A stretch of 64,000 nucleotides of DNA from Halorubrum sp. F4 (GCF_027257195.1 NZ_JAPDFS010000002.1:402701-466700), one strand, 5' to 3'; shown: positions 54,035-63,238, counted from the first letter of the stretch. The notes: generated from the letters alone by a model not told the origin. Numbers and translations: made by a program.

Positions 54035-54868
54035 CTACTCCGGCCGCGGGCGGGCGACGAACAGCGCCTGTTCGAGCGTGAACGGGTCGTACCCGGACTG
54101 GTGACAGACGCAGTAGGTTCCGTCGCCGACGCCGTACCGGGAGGACTCCTCGAGCTGCTTGTAGCCGGGGATACAACAGAAGTGCGTACAGACGTTGAGG
54201 TACGCCATGAACCCCTGGTCGGTCGACGCCTCGACCCATTCGTCCTCCTGGGCGGCCTCCTCGATCCGCGTCGAGCGGATGACGGTCGCGTTCAGCGTCG
54301 ATTCGGCGTCCTCGGAGCGCCACGTGACGGCCGCGGGCTTCCCGACGCCGTCCGCACCGACGCCGTTGCCCCAGGAGTCGTAGTCGCCGAAGTCGTCGAC
54401 GTGGATCCGGTCGCCCGAGTCGTAGGTGTCGTCCTGCCAGTCGTACTGGCCGGTCTCCGCCCGGAAGAGGTTGTCCGACTCGAAGTTCGGCGCGACGTTC
54501 TCCTGTGACTCGACGCCGCAGTACTGGAACCACGCGCCGGAGTAGGTGCGCCCGCCGAGTTGCTCCTGGGCGACCTCGACTTCCACCCCGTTCTGCTCGA
54601 CGGTCTGGACCTCGGGCCAGACGCCCTCGATGTAGCCGTCGTCGGTGACGCGGACCGGGATCTGTGGGAGGCCCCGCGGAGCCGGTCCGGTCACCTTCGC
54701 GATCGTCATCGCGGTGGTCTGTCCGCCGCCGACGCCGCCGGCCGTCGTCAGGGTGTTCACCGTCACCGACCCCGCGGCGCCGACCCCCGCGAGGGCCGCG
54801 CCCCCGACGACGCCCTTGACGAAGCGCCGCCGCCCGGACTCGGCCGGGTACTTGTCGGACATGCTCAT
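54035..54868 (-). CDS. Rieske iron-sulfur protein, Tat exported
   Basis: 277 residues. Tat-type signal (SGRRRFVKGVVGGAALAG). The [2Fe-2S] ligands are Cys227 and His229 (VCTHFCCIPG) and Cys253 and His256 (YCVCHQSGYD); Cys232 and Cys255 can form the disulfide of bc1-type Rieske proteins. Large inserts precede the cluster region (about 110-200). It should sit in a quinol:acceptor complex on the outer side of the membrane. No cytochrome b gene is adjacent in this window, in contrast to the usual order. Confidence 0.88.
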   Translation of the reverse strand: MSMSDKYPAESGRRRFVKGVVGGAALAGVGAAGSVTVNTLTTAGGVGGGQTTAMTIAKVTGPAPRGLPQIPVRVTDDGYIEGVWPEVQTVEQNGVEVEVAQEQLGGRTYSGAWFQYCGVESQENVAPNFESDNLFRAETGQYDWQDDTYDSGDRIHVDDFGDYDSWGNGVGADGVGKPAAVTWRSEDAESTLNATVIRSTRIEEAAQEDEWVEASTDQGFMAYLNVCTHFCCIPGYKQLEESSRYGVGDGTYCVCHQSGYDPFTLEQALFVARPRPE

Positions 54869-55038
54869 ACCGATCGGTTCGGGATGGACCGGTAAAAAGG
54901 GTGACGAACCCGCCGGTCGGTCCGGATCGATGACGGACGGTCGGCCTCACGGACGGTCGGCGTCGTCTCGATCCGCCGCGGCCGAACTCCCACGAACATT
55001 CACTCGCACCCGAGGCAAACATTCGTCGATACGGCGGT

Positions 55039-55047
55039 TTTAACCGG
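55039..55047 (+). promoter_or_regulatory. TATA box of ppc
   Basis: tttttaacc-like AT box (gttttaacc, about 55036-55044) lies some 28 bases before the ATG at 55070; leaderless transcript expected. Confidence 0.5.
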
Positions 55048-55069
55048 AACCCGCCGAAGCGTGGGTGGT

Positions 55070-57772
55070 ATGGAGTTGCACAATCGGAGCGTGCGGACGG
55101 ACGTCCGCGAGCTCGGCGCGCTGCTCGGCGACGTCATGGCCGCACAGACCTCCACGGAGGCCTACGAGACGGTCGAGGACCTCCGGACCGCCGCGATAGA
55201 GTACCGCCGGGGCGATGCGTCGAGTCGCGACGCGCTCGAGGAGACGATCGACGGGCTCTCGGGGACCCGCGAGGACGTCGTCGCGCGGGCGTTCACGACG
55301 TACTTCGAGCTGATCAATCTCGCCGAGGAACGCGAGCGCGTCCGCGCCGTCAGGAACGCGGACGCCGACGGGTCGCTACACGACTCCCTCGAGGCGACCG
55401 TCTCGGAACTCTCCGCGGCCGGCGTCGGGAAGGACGAACTCGAGGAACTGCTCTCGGACGTGCTCATCGAGCCGACGTTCACCGCCCATCCGACCGAGGC
55501 GCGACGGGCGACCGTCAAGGCGAAGCTCCGGTCGATCGCGACCCACCTCGAGGAGCTGGACGAACGCGACATGACCGACCGCGAGCGCGACGCCGTCTGG
55601 CGCGACGTCACCGCCGAGGTGACGAGTCTCTGGGGGACGAGACAGGTGCGCCAGCGTCGCCCGGAGCCGGAGGACGAGGCCCGAAACGTCCAGTGGTACC
55701 TCGAGAACACGCTCTTCGACGTCGTCGGCGACGCCTACGAAGAGTTCGAGGAGATCATCTCGAGCGAGTACGAGGGCGTCGACTGCCCCAAACTCTTCGA
55801 GTTCCGCTCGTGGGCCGGCTCCGACCGCGACGGCAACCCGTTCGTCACGCCGGAGGTGACGGCGGAGACCCTCGAACGACAGCGGGAGGTCGCCATCGAG
55901 AAGTACCGCGACCAGTGTAAGCGGCTCTCCGCCGTGTTGAGCCAGGACGGCGAGCGGTACGCGATCGAGGGACCCCTCCGCGAGTCGCTGGCGGCGGACG
56001 CCGAGCGCTTCCCGACCGTGGTCGAGGAGGCCCGCGAACGGTACCCCGACGAGCCGTACCGCCAGAAACTGAAGCTGATGCGCGAGCGACTCGACCGCGT
56101 CGACGACGTCCGTCCCGGCGGCTACCCGGACGGCGAGGCCTTCCTCGACGACCTCGACGTGGTCGCCGAGTCGCTGTCGGTCGACCGCAACGACGTGGTC
56201 CGGACGTCCTTCATCGACCCGCTTCGCCGCCAGGTCGACACGTTCGGGTTCGTCCTCGCGTCGCTCGACCTCCGGGACCACCGCGAGAACCACACCGAGG
56301 CGGTCGCCGAGGCGGTCGCGACGGAGGGCGTGGACTACGACGGGATGGACGAGGCGGCGCGCGCGGAGTTTCTCACCGAGGCGATCCTCCAGGACGAACC
56401 GGTCGTCGACGCCGACGCCCTCGGCGACGTCTCCGAGACGACCGACCGGGTGTTCCGTCGCTTCCGCGAGCTCGCCGACTGGCAGGCGGAGTACGGCACG
56501 CAGGCGATAGACACCTACTGCATCTCGATGACCGAGGAGCCGAGCCACGTCCTCGAGGTGCTCTTCCTGGCCGACCAGGTCGGGGTCGTTTCCCTCCCGG
56601 ACCACTGCGGGCTCGACGTCGTCCCGCTCTTGGAGACCGAGTCCGCGCTCAACGGGGCCGAACGTATCCTCGGGACGCTCTTCGAGAACGAGGCGTACGG
56701 AACCGCCCTCGAGACCCGCGGCGAGGTCCAGGAGGTAATGCTCGGCTACTCCGACTCCAACAAGGAGAACGGCTTCCTCGCGGCCAACTGGGACCTCTAC
56801 AAGAACCAGCGTCGGCTCGCGAGCTTCTGCCGCGAGGAGGACGTCACCCTCCGACTGTTCCACGGTCGGGGAGGCTCCATCTCCCGCGGCGGGGGACCGA
56901 TGAACGAGGCGCTTCTCGCGCTCCCGAACGAGACGGTCACCGGCCAGGTGAAGTTCACCGAGCAGGGCGAGGCGATAGCCGAGAAGTACGCCAACCACCG
57001 GATCGCCGAGCGCGAACTCGAACAGATGCTCGACGCGCAGATCCGCGCCCGCCACGAGGCCAACGCGGAGCCGACCGAGGACGTTCCCGACGAGTGGGTC
57101 GACGCGATGGAGACGATGGTGCCGGCGGCCCGAAGGACCTACCGCGACCTGTTGGACGCCGACGGGTTCGTCTCGTACTTCGGACAGGCGACGCCCATCT
57201 CCGTCGTCGAGGACCTCAACCTCGGCTCCCGACCGGCCTCCCGCAGCGGGGAGCGCACCGTCGAGGACCTCCGGGCGATCCCGTGGGTGTTCTCGTGGAC
57301 GCAGACCCGCCTCATCCTTCCCGGCTGGTACGCGCTGGGGTCGGGGCTCGACGCGTACCTCGAGTCGGTCGGCGAGGAGGAGGGCCTCGCGACGCTCCGG
57401 GAGATGTACGAGGAGTGGCCGTTCTTCCGGACGACGTTCGACAACGCGGCGCTCGCGCTCGCGCGGACGGAGCCGGAGATCGCCGCCGAGTACGCCGACC
57501 TGGCCGACGACGACCTCCGCGAGCGGTTCTTCCCTCAACTGATCGAGGAGTACGAACGCGGACGCGAGCTCGTCCTCGCGGTCAGCGGTCGCGACGACCT
57601 CATCCGGCGCGACTGGCTCGCCGAGAGCCTCGAGCGGCGGAACCCCTACGTCGATCCGCTCAACCTGCTCCAGGCCGACCTGCTCGGGCGAAACCAGCGA
57701 ACCGAGGAGGAGGAACGAACGCTCCGGCTCACCGTCAACGGGATCGCCGCCGGGATGAAAAACACCGGGTAG
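55070..57772 (+). CDS. ppc: Phosphoenolpyruvate carboxylase
   Basis: 900 residues, full length. It adds bicarbonate to phosphoenolpyruvate to make oxaloacetate, replenishing the citric acid cycle. Catalytic motifs are present: FTAHPTEARRATVK (essential His), LGYSDSNKENGFLAANW (Lys), FHGRGGSISRGGGP and the C-terminal LRLTVNGIAAGMKNTG. This is the bacterial-type enzyme, not the short archaeal type; haloarchaea carry it through old transfer. ATG at 55070 is preferred to the GTG at 55061 because it is closest to the promoter and gives the family start. Confidence 0.96.
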   Translation: MELHNRSVRTDVRELGALLGDVMAAQTSTEAYETVEDLRTAAIEYRRGDASSRDALEETIDGLSGTREDVVARAFTTYFELINLAEERERVRAVRNADADGSLHDSLEATVSELSAAGVGKDELEELLSDVLIEPTFTAHPTEARRATVKAKLRSIATHLEELDERDMTDRERDAVWRDVTAEVTSLWGTRQVRQRRPEPEDEARNVQWYLENTLFDVVGDAYEEFEEIISSEYEGVDCPKLFEFRSWAGSDRDGNPFVTPEVTAETLERQREVAIEKYRDQCKRLSAVLSQDGERYAIEGPLRESLAADAERFPTVVEEARERYPDEPYRQKLKLMRERLDRVDDVRPGGYPDGEAFLDDLDVVAESLSVDRNDVVRTSFIDPLRRQVDTFGFVLASLDLRDHRENHTEAVAEAVATEGVDYDGMDEAARAEFLTEAILQDEPVVDADALGDVSETTDRVFRRFRELADWQAEYGTQAIDTYCISMTEEPSHVLEVLFLADQVGVVSLPDHCGLDVVPLLETESALNGAERILGTLFENEAYGTALETRGEVQEVMLGYSDSNKENGFLAANWDLYKNQRRLASFCREEDVTLRLFHGRGGSISRGGGPMNEALLALPNETVTGQVKFTEQGEAIAEKYANHRIAERELEQMLDAQIRARHEANAEPTEDVPDEWVDAMETMVPAARRTYRDLLDADGFVSYFGQATPISVVEDLNLGSRPASRSGERTVEDLRAIPWVFSWTQTRLILPGWYALGSGLDAYLESVGEEEGLATLREMYEEWPFFRTTFDNAALALARTEPEIAAEYADLADDDLRERFFPQLIEEYERGRELVLAVSGRDDLIRRDWLAESLERRNPYVDPLNLLQADLLGRNQRTEEEERTLRLTVNGIAAGMKNTG

Positions 57773-57901
57773 GATCCGCTCGGGTCGAACGTACCTGATC
57801 ACCCAGCTCTCGCGAGGAGGTCCATCAGAGCGTCATACGACGGTCCACACGTCGATTCTTTCCTCCCTCCGAGCTCAGTACAGATCAAAGAACAAGCGAT
57901 C

Positions 57902-58076
57902 GCGGTGCGGTGGCGCGCCTGCGAGTGCCCGAGAGGGCACGAGCAGCCCGCGAGGGACGCGGCGACCGAAGGGAGCCGCGAGGCTGGGGAGGCATGAGGT
58001 GCGGTTGCGGTGCGGGGTGGGACTCAAAGGGGCAGCCGCGAGGACGTGTTCGCCGCAGCCATGTTCACCGCGCCAG
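57902..58076 (+). repeat. GC-rich structured element, possible RNA or dispersed repeat
   Basis: A perfect hairpin gtgccc-gaga-gggcac (57925-57940) has a GNRA tetraloop; a second stem cgcggc...gccgcg spans 57958-57980 with ccgaagg in its loop; cagcc (57944) could pair with ggctg (57983) around it. agccgcgagg occurs at 57974 and 58034, and gcggtgcgg at 57902 and 58007. The segment gtgggactcaaaggggcagc (58017-58036) follows. It carries no clear reading frame on the plus strand. I have the impression of similar sequences in other haloarchaeal genomes, but cannot verify it. The strand is assigned from the tetraloop orientation. Confidence 0.45.
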
Positions 58077-58289
58077 CAACCACACACTCTCCATCACACG
58101 ATCCGTTCTATAAGCACCCTCACCGAGCAGCCGATTCATCCTCGATAATCCAGAAACGAACTGCCCTGCGAACCGCTCTATCCGGGTCCACCGGGAAGTC
58201 GGAACGAGACTGATCGACGTGGCACACGATTTTGATATAGCGGGATGAAATATACAGCAGGATCGAGGCGTTGATCGAGACACCAGCAT

Positions 58290-58333
58290 CGCTCCGCGGA
58301 GGAGCGCTGCTATCGTCGACGAGCCGGAGGCTC
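58290..58333 (-). terminator. Twin hairpins downstream of S19e
   Basis: Two perfect stems in a row: cgctcc-gcgga-ggagcg (58290-58306) and gagcc-gga-ggctc (58321-58333), separated by 14 bases. They lie 38-82 bases beyond the S19e stop in its direction of transcription, so they may define the 3' end of that mRNA. No T-run follows. Confidence 0.4.
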
Positions 58334-58371
58334 ACGGCGAGACGAAACGGGAACGGAGAGAAGAACCGGGT

Positions 58372-58827
58372 TCAGGCGTAGCGTTCGAGCTCCGGCCGGT
58401 CGAGGTCCTCGAAGACCTCGCTCGCGACCTCCGAGAGGAACGCCTCGCCCTCGTCGGAGAGCCGACGGCCCTCGCCGGCGGCGGTGGTGACGAGCCCCTC
58501 CTCCTCGAGCGCCTGGAGCGACGCGCGAATGAGCTTGCGGGAGCCGCCCTCGTGCTCGCCGGGACGGACGACGTAGCGGTTCGAACCGCGCTTCTTCGAG
58601 CCGTACTCGGTGGCGAGCCGCTCGATGCCGATCGGCTCGTTCTGTGCGACCTTGCGGAGGAGACTCGCCGAGCGGACGTACCAGAAGTCGTCCTGTTCGG
58701 GCGGAAGCTCCCTGCCCGCGCCGGTCTTCGTGAACTCCACCCAGTCGGGCTCGTCGATCCGGTCCTCGAGTCGTGCCGCGACGGCCTCGATGAGGGCGTC
58801 CGCCGGCACGTCGTAGATGGTTACCAT
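58372..58827 (-). CDS. rps19e: Ribosomal protein S19e
   Basis: 151 residues from ATG at 58827. Archaeal/eukaryal ribosomal protein of the small subunit with a winged-helix-like fold: MVTIYDVPADALIEAVAARL, the hallmark DFWYVRSASLLRKVAQNEPIGIERL (in outline) and RRLSDEGEAFL near the end. The longer frame to 58863 adds a non-family leader; a perfect gtttaaac box lies about 25 bases before ATG, consistent with a leaderless transcript. It is followed by two hairpins at 58290-58333. Confidence 0.95.
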   Translation of the reverse strand: MVTIYDVPADALIEAVAARLEDRIDEPDWVEFTKTGAGRELPPEQDDFWYVRSASLLRKVAQNEPIGIERLATEYGSKKRGSNRYVVRPGEHEGGSRKLIRASLQALEEEGLVTTAAGEGRRLSDEGEAFLSEVASEVFEDLDRPELERYA

Positions 58828-58849
58828 TAGGGGAGAATTCAGCCGGAGG

Positions 58850-58857
58850 TCGTTTAA
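58850..58857 (-). promoter_or_regulatory. TATA box of rps19e
   Basis: gtttaaac, palindromic, about 25-30 bases upstream of the ATG at 58827 on the minus strand. Confidence 0.5.
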
Positions 58858-58930
58858 ACCCATCGTATTCGAGAGCCGTCGTGTGAGCCGTTTTCACGGA
58901 GAACGACGGGATCGACGGCTCGCCGGGACG

Positions 58931-60274
58931 CTACTCGACGTACTCGTATTTCCGCTCGTTCATCCGGCCCCAGCCGGTGAAGACGAACTCGCCTTCGGGA
59001 GCGGTGAACTCCTCGATCTCGCGGTCGAGGTCCTTGTCGTACTCGTGGATGTCGTGGACGTCCTCGTACTCCTCCCACGTGAGATCGTACCGGCTCTCGA
59101 GCTGGTCGTCGATGTCGAGCGCGTCGATCTCCGAGCGCCATCCCGCACGGACCGTCTCGGCGTGGATCTCCGCCTGCGCGCCGGAGCCGTAGGAGGCGAC
59201 GAGCAGCGTCTCCCCGACGAAGTCCCGGTCGCGTTCGAGCGCGTCCCGGAGGGCGCTCACGCGGGCGACGTGGACCGAGGAGGTGTACCAGTTGCCGACC
59301 TCGCGGGAGAGCCCGAGGGTCGGTTCGACGGCGTCGTCGTACCACGTCCGGTACTGCTCCGTCGTCTTCAGCTCGTCCATGTATTCCCGGATCGCCGCCT
59401 CGTAGGCCTCGCGGTCGTCGTACTCGTGCTCACGCGGCTGACGGCCGATCTCGCCCGCGAGGTCGTCCTCGTACTCCGTGTCGCGGATCACGTGGCGGTA
59501 CGCGAGCAGGGCCGCCTTCCGGACCATCCCCGGGAACGGCGTGTGGAACGGCGCGTACGCGAAGTCGTCGAGCTCGATGTCCCCCGCGACCGACTCGTAG
59601 TCCTCGAGCGCCTCGCGCATCCGCGAGAGGTACACCTGCATCGAGCGCTTGCCGTCGACGCTCGGGAACTGCTGGTTCGGCTTCAGGAAGTCCGTCTCGT
59701 CTTTCGATCCGTACCCCTGATCGTTCGAGAGTTCGACGAGGCTCGGCTCCTCGTCGATGAGCATCGCGACCGCGCCCGCGCCCTGGGTCGCCTCGCCGGG
59801 GTCGCCGCGGGCGTACAGCGCGGTGTCGGTCGCGACCACGATCGCCGCCCGACCGCGGTTCCGCCCCGCGCGGATCCAGTTGTAGGCGTCGTCGACGGCC
59901 TGCGTGCCGGCGACGCAGGCGAACTTGCGCTCGCCCTTGTTGGCGTGGACGAAGTCCCCGTCGTACACCTTCTCCAGACAGCCCGCGATGTACGTCGAGA
60001 CGGGCTTCGAGTGGTCGAACGCCGACTCCGTGGCGACGTCTATCCGCCCGATGTCGTCGGGTTCGAGGCCCTTGCGGTCCATCAGGCGCTTGGCCGCGTT
60101 CGCGCCCATGGTGACGATGTCCTCGTAGACGTCCGGGAACGAGGAGTTCGTGAGCCCGAGCCCCTTCGTGTACTTCTCCGGGTCGTCGCCCTTCTGCGGG
60201 GCGAAGGTGTTCGGTAGGTCGAGTTTGAGCTTGCCGGATCGGATCTCGATGGCGTCGATCCCCACTGCGGTCAT
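58931..60274 (-). CDS. hmgB: Hydroxymethylglutaryl-CoA synthase
   Basis: 447 residues. It condenses acetyl-CoA and acetoacetyl-CoA to HMG-CoA, the entry to the mevalonate pathway that makes archaeal isoprenoid lipids. Catalytic residues: Glu83 (ATESAFDHSKP), Cys120 (KFACVAGTQA) and the His in YAPFHTPFPGMVRKA. The C-terminus is FVFTGWGRMNERKYEYVE. A catatgg box about 25 bases before ATG on the minus strand fits a leaderless mRNA. Confidence 0.94.
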   Translation of the reverse strand: MTAVGIDAIEIRSGKLKLDLPNTFAPQKGDDPEKYTKGLGLTNSSFPDVYEDIVTMGANAAKRLMDRKGLEPDDIGRIDVATESAFDHSKPVSTYIAGCLEKVYDGDFVHANKGERKFACVAGTQAVDDAYNWIRAGRNRGRAAIVVATDTALYARGDPGEATQGAGAVAMLIDEEPSLVELSNDQGYGSKDETDFLKPNQQFPSVDGKRSMQVYLSRMREALEDYESVAGDIELDDFAYAPFHTPFPGMVRKAALLAYRHVIRDTEYEDDLAGEIGRQPREHEYDDREAYEAAIREYMDELKTTEQYRTWYDDAVEPTLGLSREVGNWYTSSVHVARVSALRDALERDRDFVGETLLVASYGSGAQAEIHAETVRAGWRSEIDALDIDDQLESRYDLTWEEYEDVHDIHEYDKDLDREIEEFTAPEGEFVFTGWGRMNERKYEYVE

Positions 60275-60336
60275 GGATGGACGTTCAGAGAGTGGCCATA
60301 TGTGTGTGTCGATGCTAATTACGTCGATTGTCGTGT

Positions 60337-62979
60337 TTAGATGACTGTCCCCTTTTGCGGCGTTCCGTTCACATTAGTTGGTGGATTCGGACCGTTTCGA
60401 CTGCCCGGATCGACATCAAAGTCCTTCGGATCGCCGTTCGCCCGTTCGAAGATCGCATCCTGGACGTACACATTTTGACCATTGTTCTCCCTGTTTCCGA
60501 TGAAATCGCTGAACCGGTCCCCGACGATCTGCGAGCGTTCGAGATACAGCTCATTTGAGGTTGTCAACGTGACATCCGCGTTAACACCTCCTGCGCTCAC
60601 ATCGATCACCCCATCGTTAAGATCGACGTTGCCGTCTTCAGATTCGATCGTTACGCTACCACCATCGGTGATCACATCTACGCCGATGCCTGAAAACGCC
60701 CCTGCCGACGTTATGGAGACGCTAGGATTACTACCCGAAGTGGTGTCGATAGTCGCTCCGTCGAATGTTATGTCCTCGGCGTTGCCAGATGAAACGGTGA
60801 CCGAGCCAGATGCGACAATGTTTGCGTTAGTTCCCATGAGCGCACCTGCTGATTCCAGCGTGATCTGTTGACCCTGTCCGCTCGTCGCATCCACTACCGA
60901 ATCTTCAAGGATCAACTGGCCTCCGTTCGTGGTTATCTGGATACCACCACCGGATCTGATTTCGCCTCCCGACAAGTCTATGCTCGGGCCTTCAATTGTT
61001 ACTGCACTGTACGAGTTACGGCCAATCTGCCCAGCGATCCGCACAAGTCCCTGCGTAGCCGTGAGCGATATCGCTTCGTTACCCCCACCGTCGGTGTTCA
61101 GTAGAACCCCATCCTGAATCGTGATCGAGTTCGCACTAACGTCGTACTCATTTGTTGTCACGTCTCGTGCCACCACAAGATCGACAGGCTCGTCGAAGTT
61201 TTGTAGTTCAGAGGCTGTATATTCTGTTTCTCCAGAGTCATATTGTCCGTTATTATTAGCGTCAGCATACGCAACTGAATTGGCTGGGAGGCCTCCAGTT
61301 CCTTCTGAACGAACGGTAACGTCATTTCCATCTAGAAAACGGAGATCATCTTCGTTGTCGTATAGCGTCGAATTGATCGTGTCACCATCGTTGATGCCGC
61401 CGACATCGGCAGCATCGACGGTCGTGCTTCCGTCACCGATGGTGTCCTCGTACGTACCGCCAGTGTCCTCATTCTCGACGACGAGATATCCCGAATCGAG
61501 GTTCGTGAGCTCGTGATCGACGGTGAAATTGCTATCGTTCTCGAAGATCTCGTCTTGAAGATCGACGGTTCCACCGATGACCGTAAGCTCGGTGCGGCCA
61601 ACGTCGTCTCCGGCGGACGCGTACACGCCGAGTGATTCACCCTCATGAGCACTTCCTGCCTCAAACGTGACCGAATCAGTCCCACTGTGGACTGATTCGG
61701 TCAGTTTCGAGAGAGAACCGTTCGGGGAGTCCGGTGAGATCGAGTAGTCGATCGTCGCGTTCGTGATCGGGTTCCCGCTTTCCCGATCCGAGACCGTCAC
61801 GTTTAGCGAGCGGCTTCGATTCTCCACGACGGTGGTTGATGCCGAGTCCCATCGTGTGCTGAACGTGCGGTTTGCGTCTCCACCTCCGCCCGTCTCGGTC
61901 ACGTCGAAGTCGACGACCTCGTATGATTCGCCACCACCGTTGATCGACGCCTCGAACATGCCCGAGGCATCTGGTTCGAAGAATGCCTGACCATCCTCGT
62001 TAGTCACGCGTTCGGGGCCATCGGAGGCGACTGTCACCCCTGAAACGGGGTTGTTGTACCTATCGCGTACTTCCACTCCAACACTTTCATCGACGGTCGT
62101 GTTCCGTCCGGTAGTCCGCACGATGTAGGCCGGTCCCGTCTGTTCACTCCCGTCCATCGAGACCGCGGAGAGTCGAAGCGGATACGTCCCGTCAAGTTCG
62201 ATCCTGATCGCATTTTCAGCAGGGACGGGTTCCACAGTGACGGGTGTCCGTTGGTCCCATCTCTCGGCGAGTTTGGTCTCGTTCTCAACCGCCGTGGGTA
62301 ACACGAGCCACCCGTCCGAGCCGCCCGAAACCGTGACCGTTCGGCTTCCCTGTGAGACCGTCTGAAAGTCGATACTTGCGGGTTCGACACCGTTCTCGGA
62401 GACGTCGCCGGAGAGCATCGTCAACGAAAGGCTCCGATTACCCGGATCGTCACCCCGGACGACCGTCTGACTCGACCGTAGCAGGACGGCCTCGTTATCG
62501 AACTCCCCGGCGATCGCGGAGTGTTCGTACGTTAACCTCGGAGCACCGCGGTACTCGTTATAGTCGGGTCGATACTGTATCGAACTCGTGTTGAACGTGA
62601 GGTCGTTGTTGCCCCAATACGCCTCCACGTTCTCTCCGCCCTCAACGCTCACGTTCTCGAACCGGATCTCCCTCGCCTCCGTCGTTTCGAGCGTTCCCGA
62701 CGCCGGCGGCGGATTCAGGAAGAACGTCCGCTGTGGATAGCGCGTTCCGAGCTGTATTCGTTTCGACTGTGCGGACCCGGTCGACCCGGCCTGAAGTATC
62801 GCGTTCCGCAGGTCGAGGAACTCCCCCTCGACCTGCTGGCTGTGTTCGAACTCGATCTCCTCGTTCTCCATGGGGACGAACTGGACCTGATACGTCGCCA
62901 TCGCGAGGATCAGGAAGCCGAAGAGGATCACCGTCCCCACCACGACCGACTGGCCCCGACGGTCGTGACTGAAACTCAT
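60337..62979 (-). CDS. Large pilin-type-leader surface protein with beta-repeat C-terminal half
   Basis: 880 residues. The N-terminus RRGQSVVVGTVILFGFLILA is a pilin-like signal/anchor (about 8-30). A beta-rich region follows, then a carboxypeptidase-regulatory/Ig-like domain at about 300-345 (NPVSGVTVASDGPERVTNEDG), a second at about 385-460, and a C-terminal half with tandem Asp/Ser-rich beta repeats like those of adhesins (ITTNGGQLILEDSVVDATSG, VTVSSGNAEDITFDGATIDT, VTIESEDGNVDLNDGVIDVS). The DNA is high in GC from 62979 down to about 62200 but clearly lower, about half GC, from roughly 60370 to 62000, so the gene looks like a fusion. Function: probably cell-surface adhesion or envelope structure. 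TATA-like ttatatg is about 25 bases upstream. Confidence 0.78.
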   Translation of the reverse strand: MSFSHDRRGQSVVVGTVILFGFLILAMATYQVQFVPMENEEIEFEHSQQVEGEFLDLRNAILQAGSTGSAQSKRIQLGTRYPQRTFFLNPPPASGTLETTEAREIRFENVSVEGGENVEAYWGNNDLTFNTSSIQYRPDYNEYRGAPRLTYEHSAIAGEFDNEAVLLRSSQTVVRGDDPGNRSLSLTMLSGDVSENGVEPASIDFQTVSQGSRTVTVSGGSDGWLVLPTAVENETKLAERWDQRTPVTVEPVPAENAIRIELDGTYPLRLSAVSMDGSEQTGPAYIVRTTGRNTTVDESVGVEVRDRYNNPVSGVTVASDGPERVTNEDGQAFFEPDASGMFEASINGGGESYEVVDFDVTETGGGGDANRTFSTRWDSASTTVVENRSRSLNVTVSDRESGNPITNATIDYSISPDSPNGSLSKLTESVHSGTDSVTFEAGSAHEGESLGVYASAGDDVGRTELTVIGGTVDLQDEIFENDSNFTVDHELTNLDSGYLVVENEDTGGTYEDTIGDGSTTVDAADVGGINDGDTINSTLYDNEDDLRFLDGNDVTVRSEGTGGLPANSVAYADANNNGQYDSGETEYTASELQNFDEPVDLVVARDVTTNEYDVSANSITIQDGVLLNTDGGGNEAISLTATQGLVRIAGQIGRNSYSAVTIEGPSIDLSGGEIRSGGGIQITTNGGQLILEDSVVDATSGQGQQITLESAGALMGTNANIVASGSVTVSSGNAEDITFDGATIDTTSGSNPSVSITSAGAFSGIGVDVITDGGSVTIESEDGNVDLNDGVIDVSAGGVNADVTLTTSNELYLERSQIVGDRFSDFIGNRENNGQNVYVQDAIFERANGDPKDFDVDPGSRNGPNPPTNVNGTPQKGTVI

Positions 62980-63188
62980 TGCCTGTGTTGGGTCGCGAAC
63001 GCATATAAATTCCCGCTGCCGCGTCTCACGCGCGATAACCGTTATCTCACACTTTCTTGTACTTCATCGATCCTCGATCTTCGCGGCTATACACGACATG
63101 TCGGTATAGCAAATCACGATCCGATCGCGCGACGGTCCGTAGCCGACCCCCCGGACTCCCCGTCCACGTCATGACGCATCACAAATAT

Positions 63189-63202
63189 TTAGGTCAACCT
63201 AA
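63189..63202. promoter_or_regulatory. DtxR-like operator, distal copy
   Basis: ttaggtcaacctaa is a perfect palindrome with five-base arms and a four-base centre, matching the TTAGG-N4-CCTAA core of iron-dependent DtxR-family repressor sites. It overlaps the upstream AT box (aaatattta, 63183-63191). Confidence 0.65.
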
Positions 63203-63215
63203 AGTCCGGAACTGA

Positions 63216-63238
63216 CTTATATTGTTAGGCTGGCCTAA
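63216..63238 (+). promoter_or_regulatory. TATA box and proximal DtxR-like operator of the binding-lipoprotein gene
   Basis: A TATA box cttatatt (63216-63223) is followed by ttaggctggcctaa (63225-63238), a second TTAGG-N4-CCTAA palindrome, which ends five bases before the ATG at 63244. Repressor bound there would cover the transcription start, so iron-loaded DtxR-type protein would shut off this gene. The start codon lies about 25 bases from the TATA box, so the mRNA is leaderless. The repressor itself is not in this window. Confidence 0.7.

Larger units (their letters stand above)
57773..58371. other. 599-base non-coding stretch with structured, repeat-like core
   Basis: Between ppc and S19e. 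The core at 57902-58076 is GC-rich and full of short hairpins, described separately; 58100-58280 is less GC-rich and holds no convincing frame, and twin hairpins close it at 58290-58333. Several small open frames cross it, but none has a start with a promoter and all lack family features. It is too long for a simple promoter region. Confidence 0.6.

Noticed and set aside
58017..58036. Similarity of gtgggactcaaagg to the ends of haloarchaeal CRISPR repeats
   Set aside because: Single copy, no spacer-repeat periodicity and no cas genes nearby.
57875..58087. 70-codon minus-strand frame in the structured element
   Set aside because: No promoter, no family features, Cys/Pro/Arg-rich as expected from a GC-rich repeat read in a random frame; I treat the DNA as non-coding.
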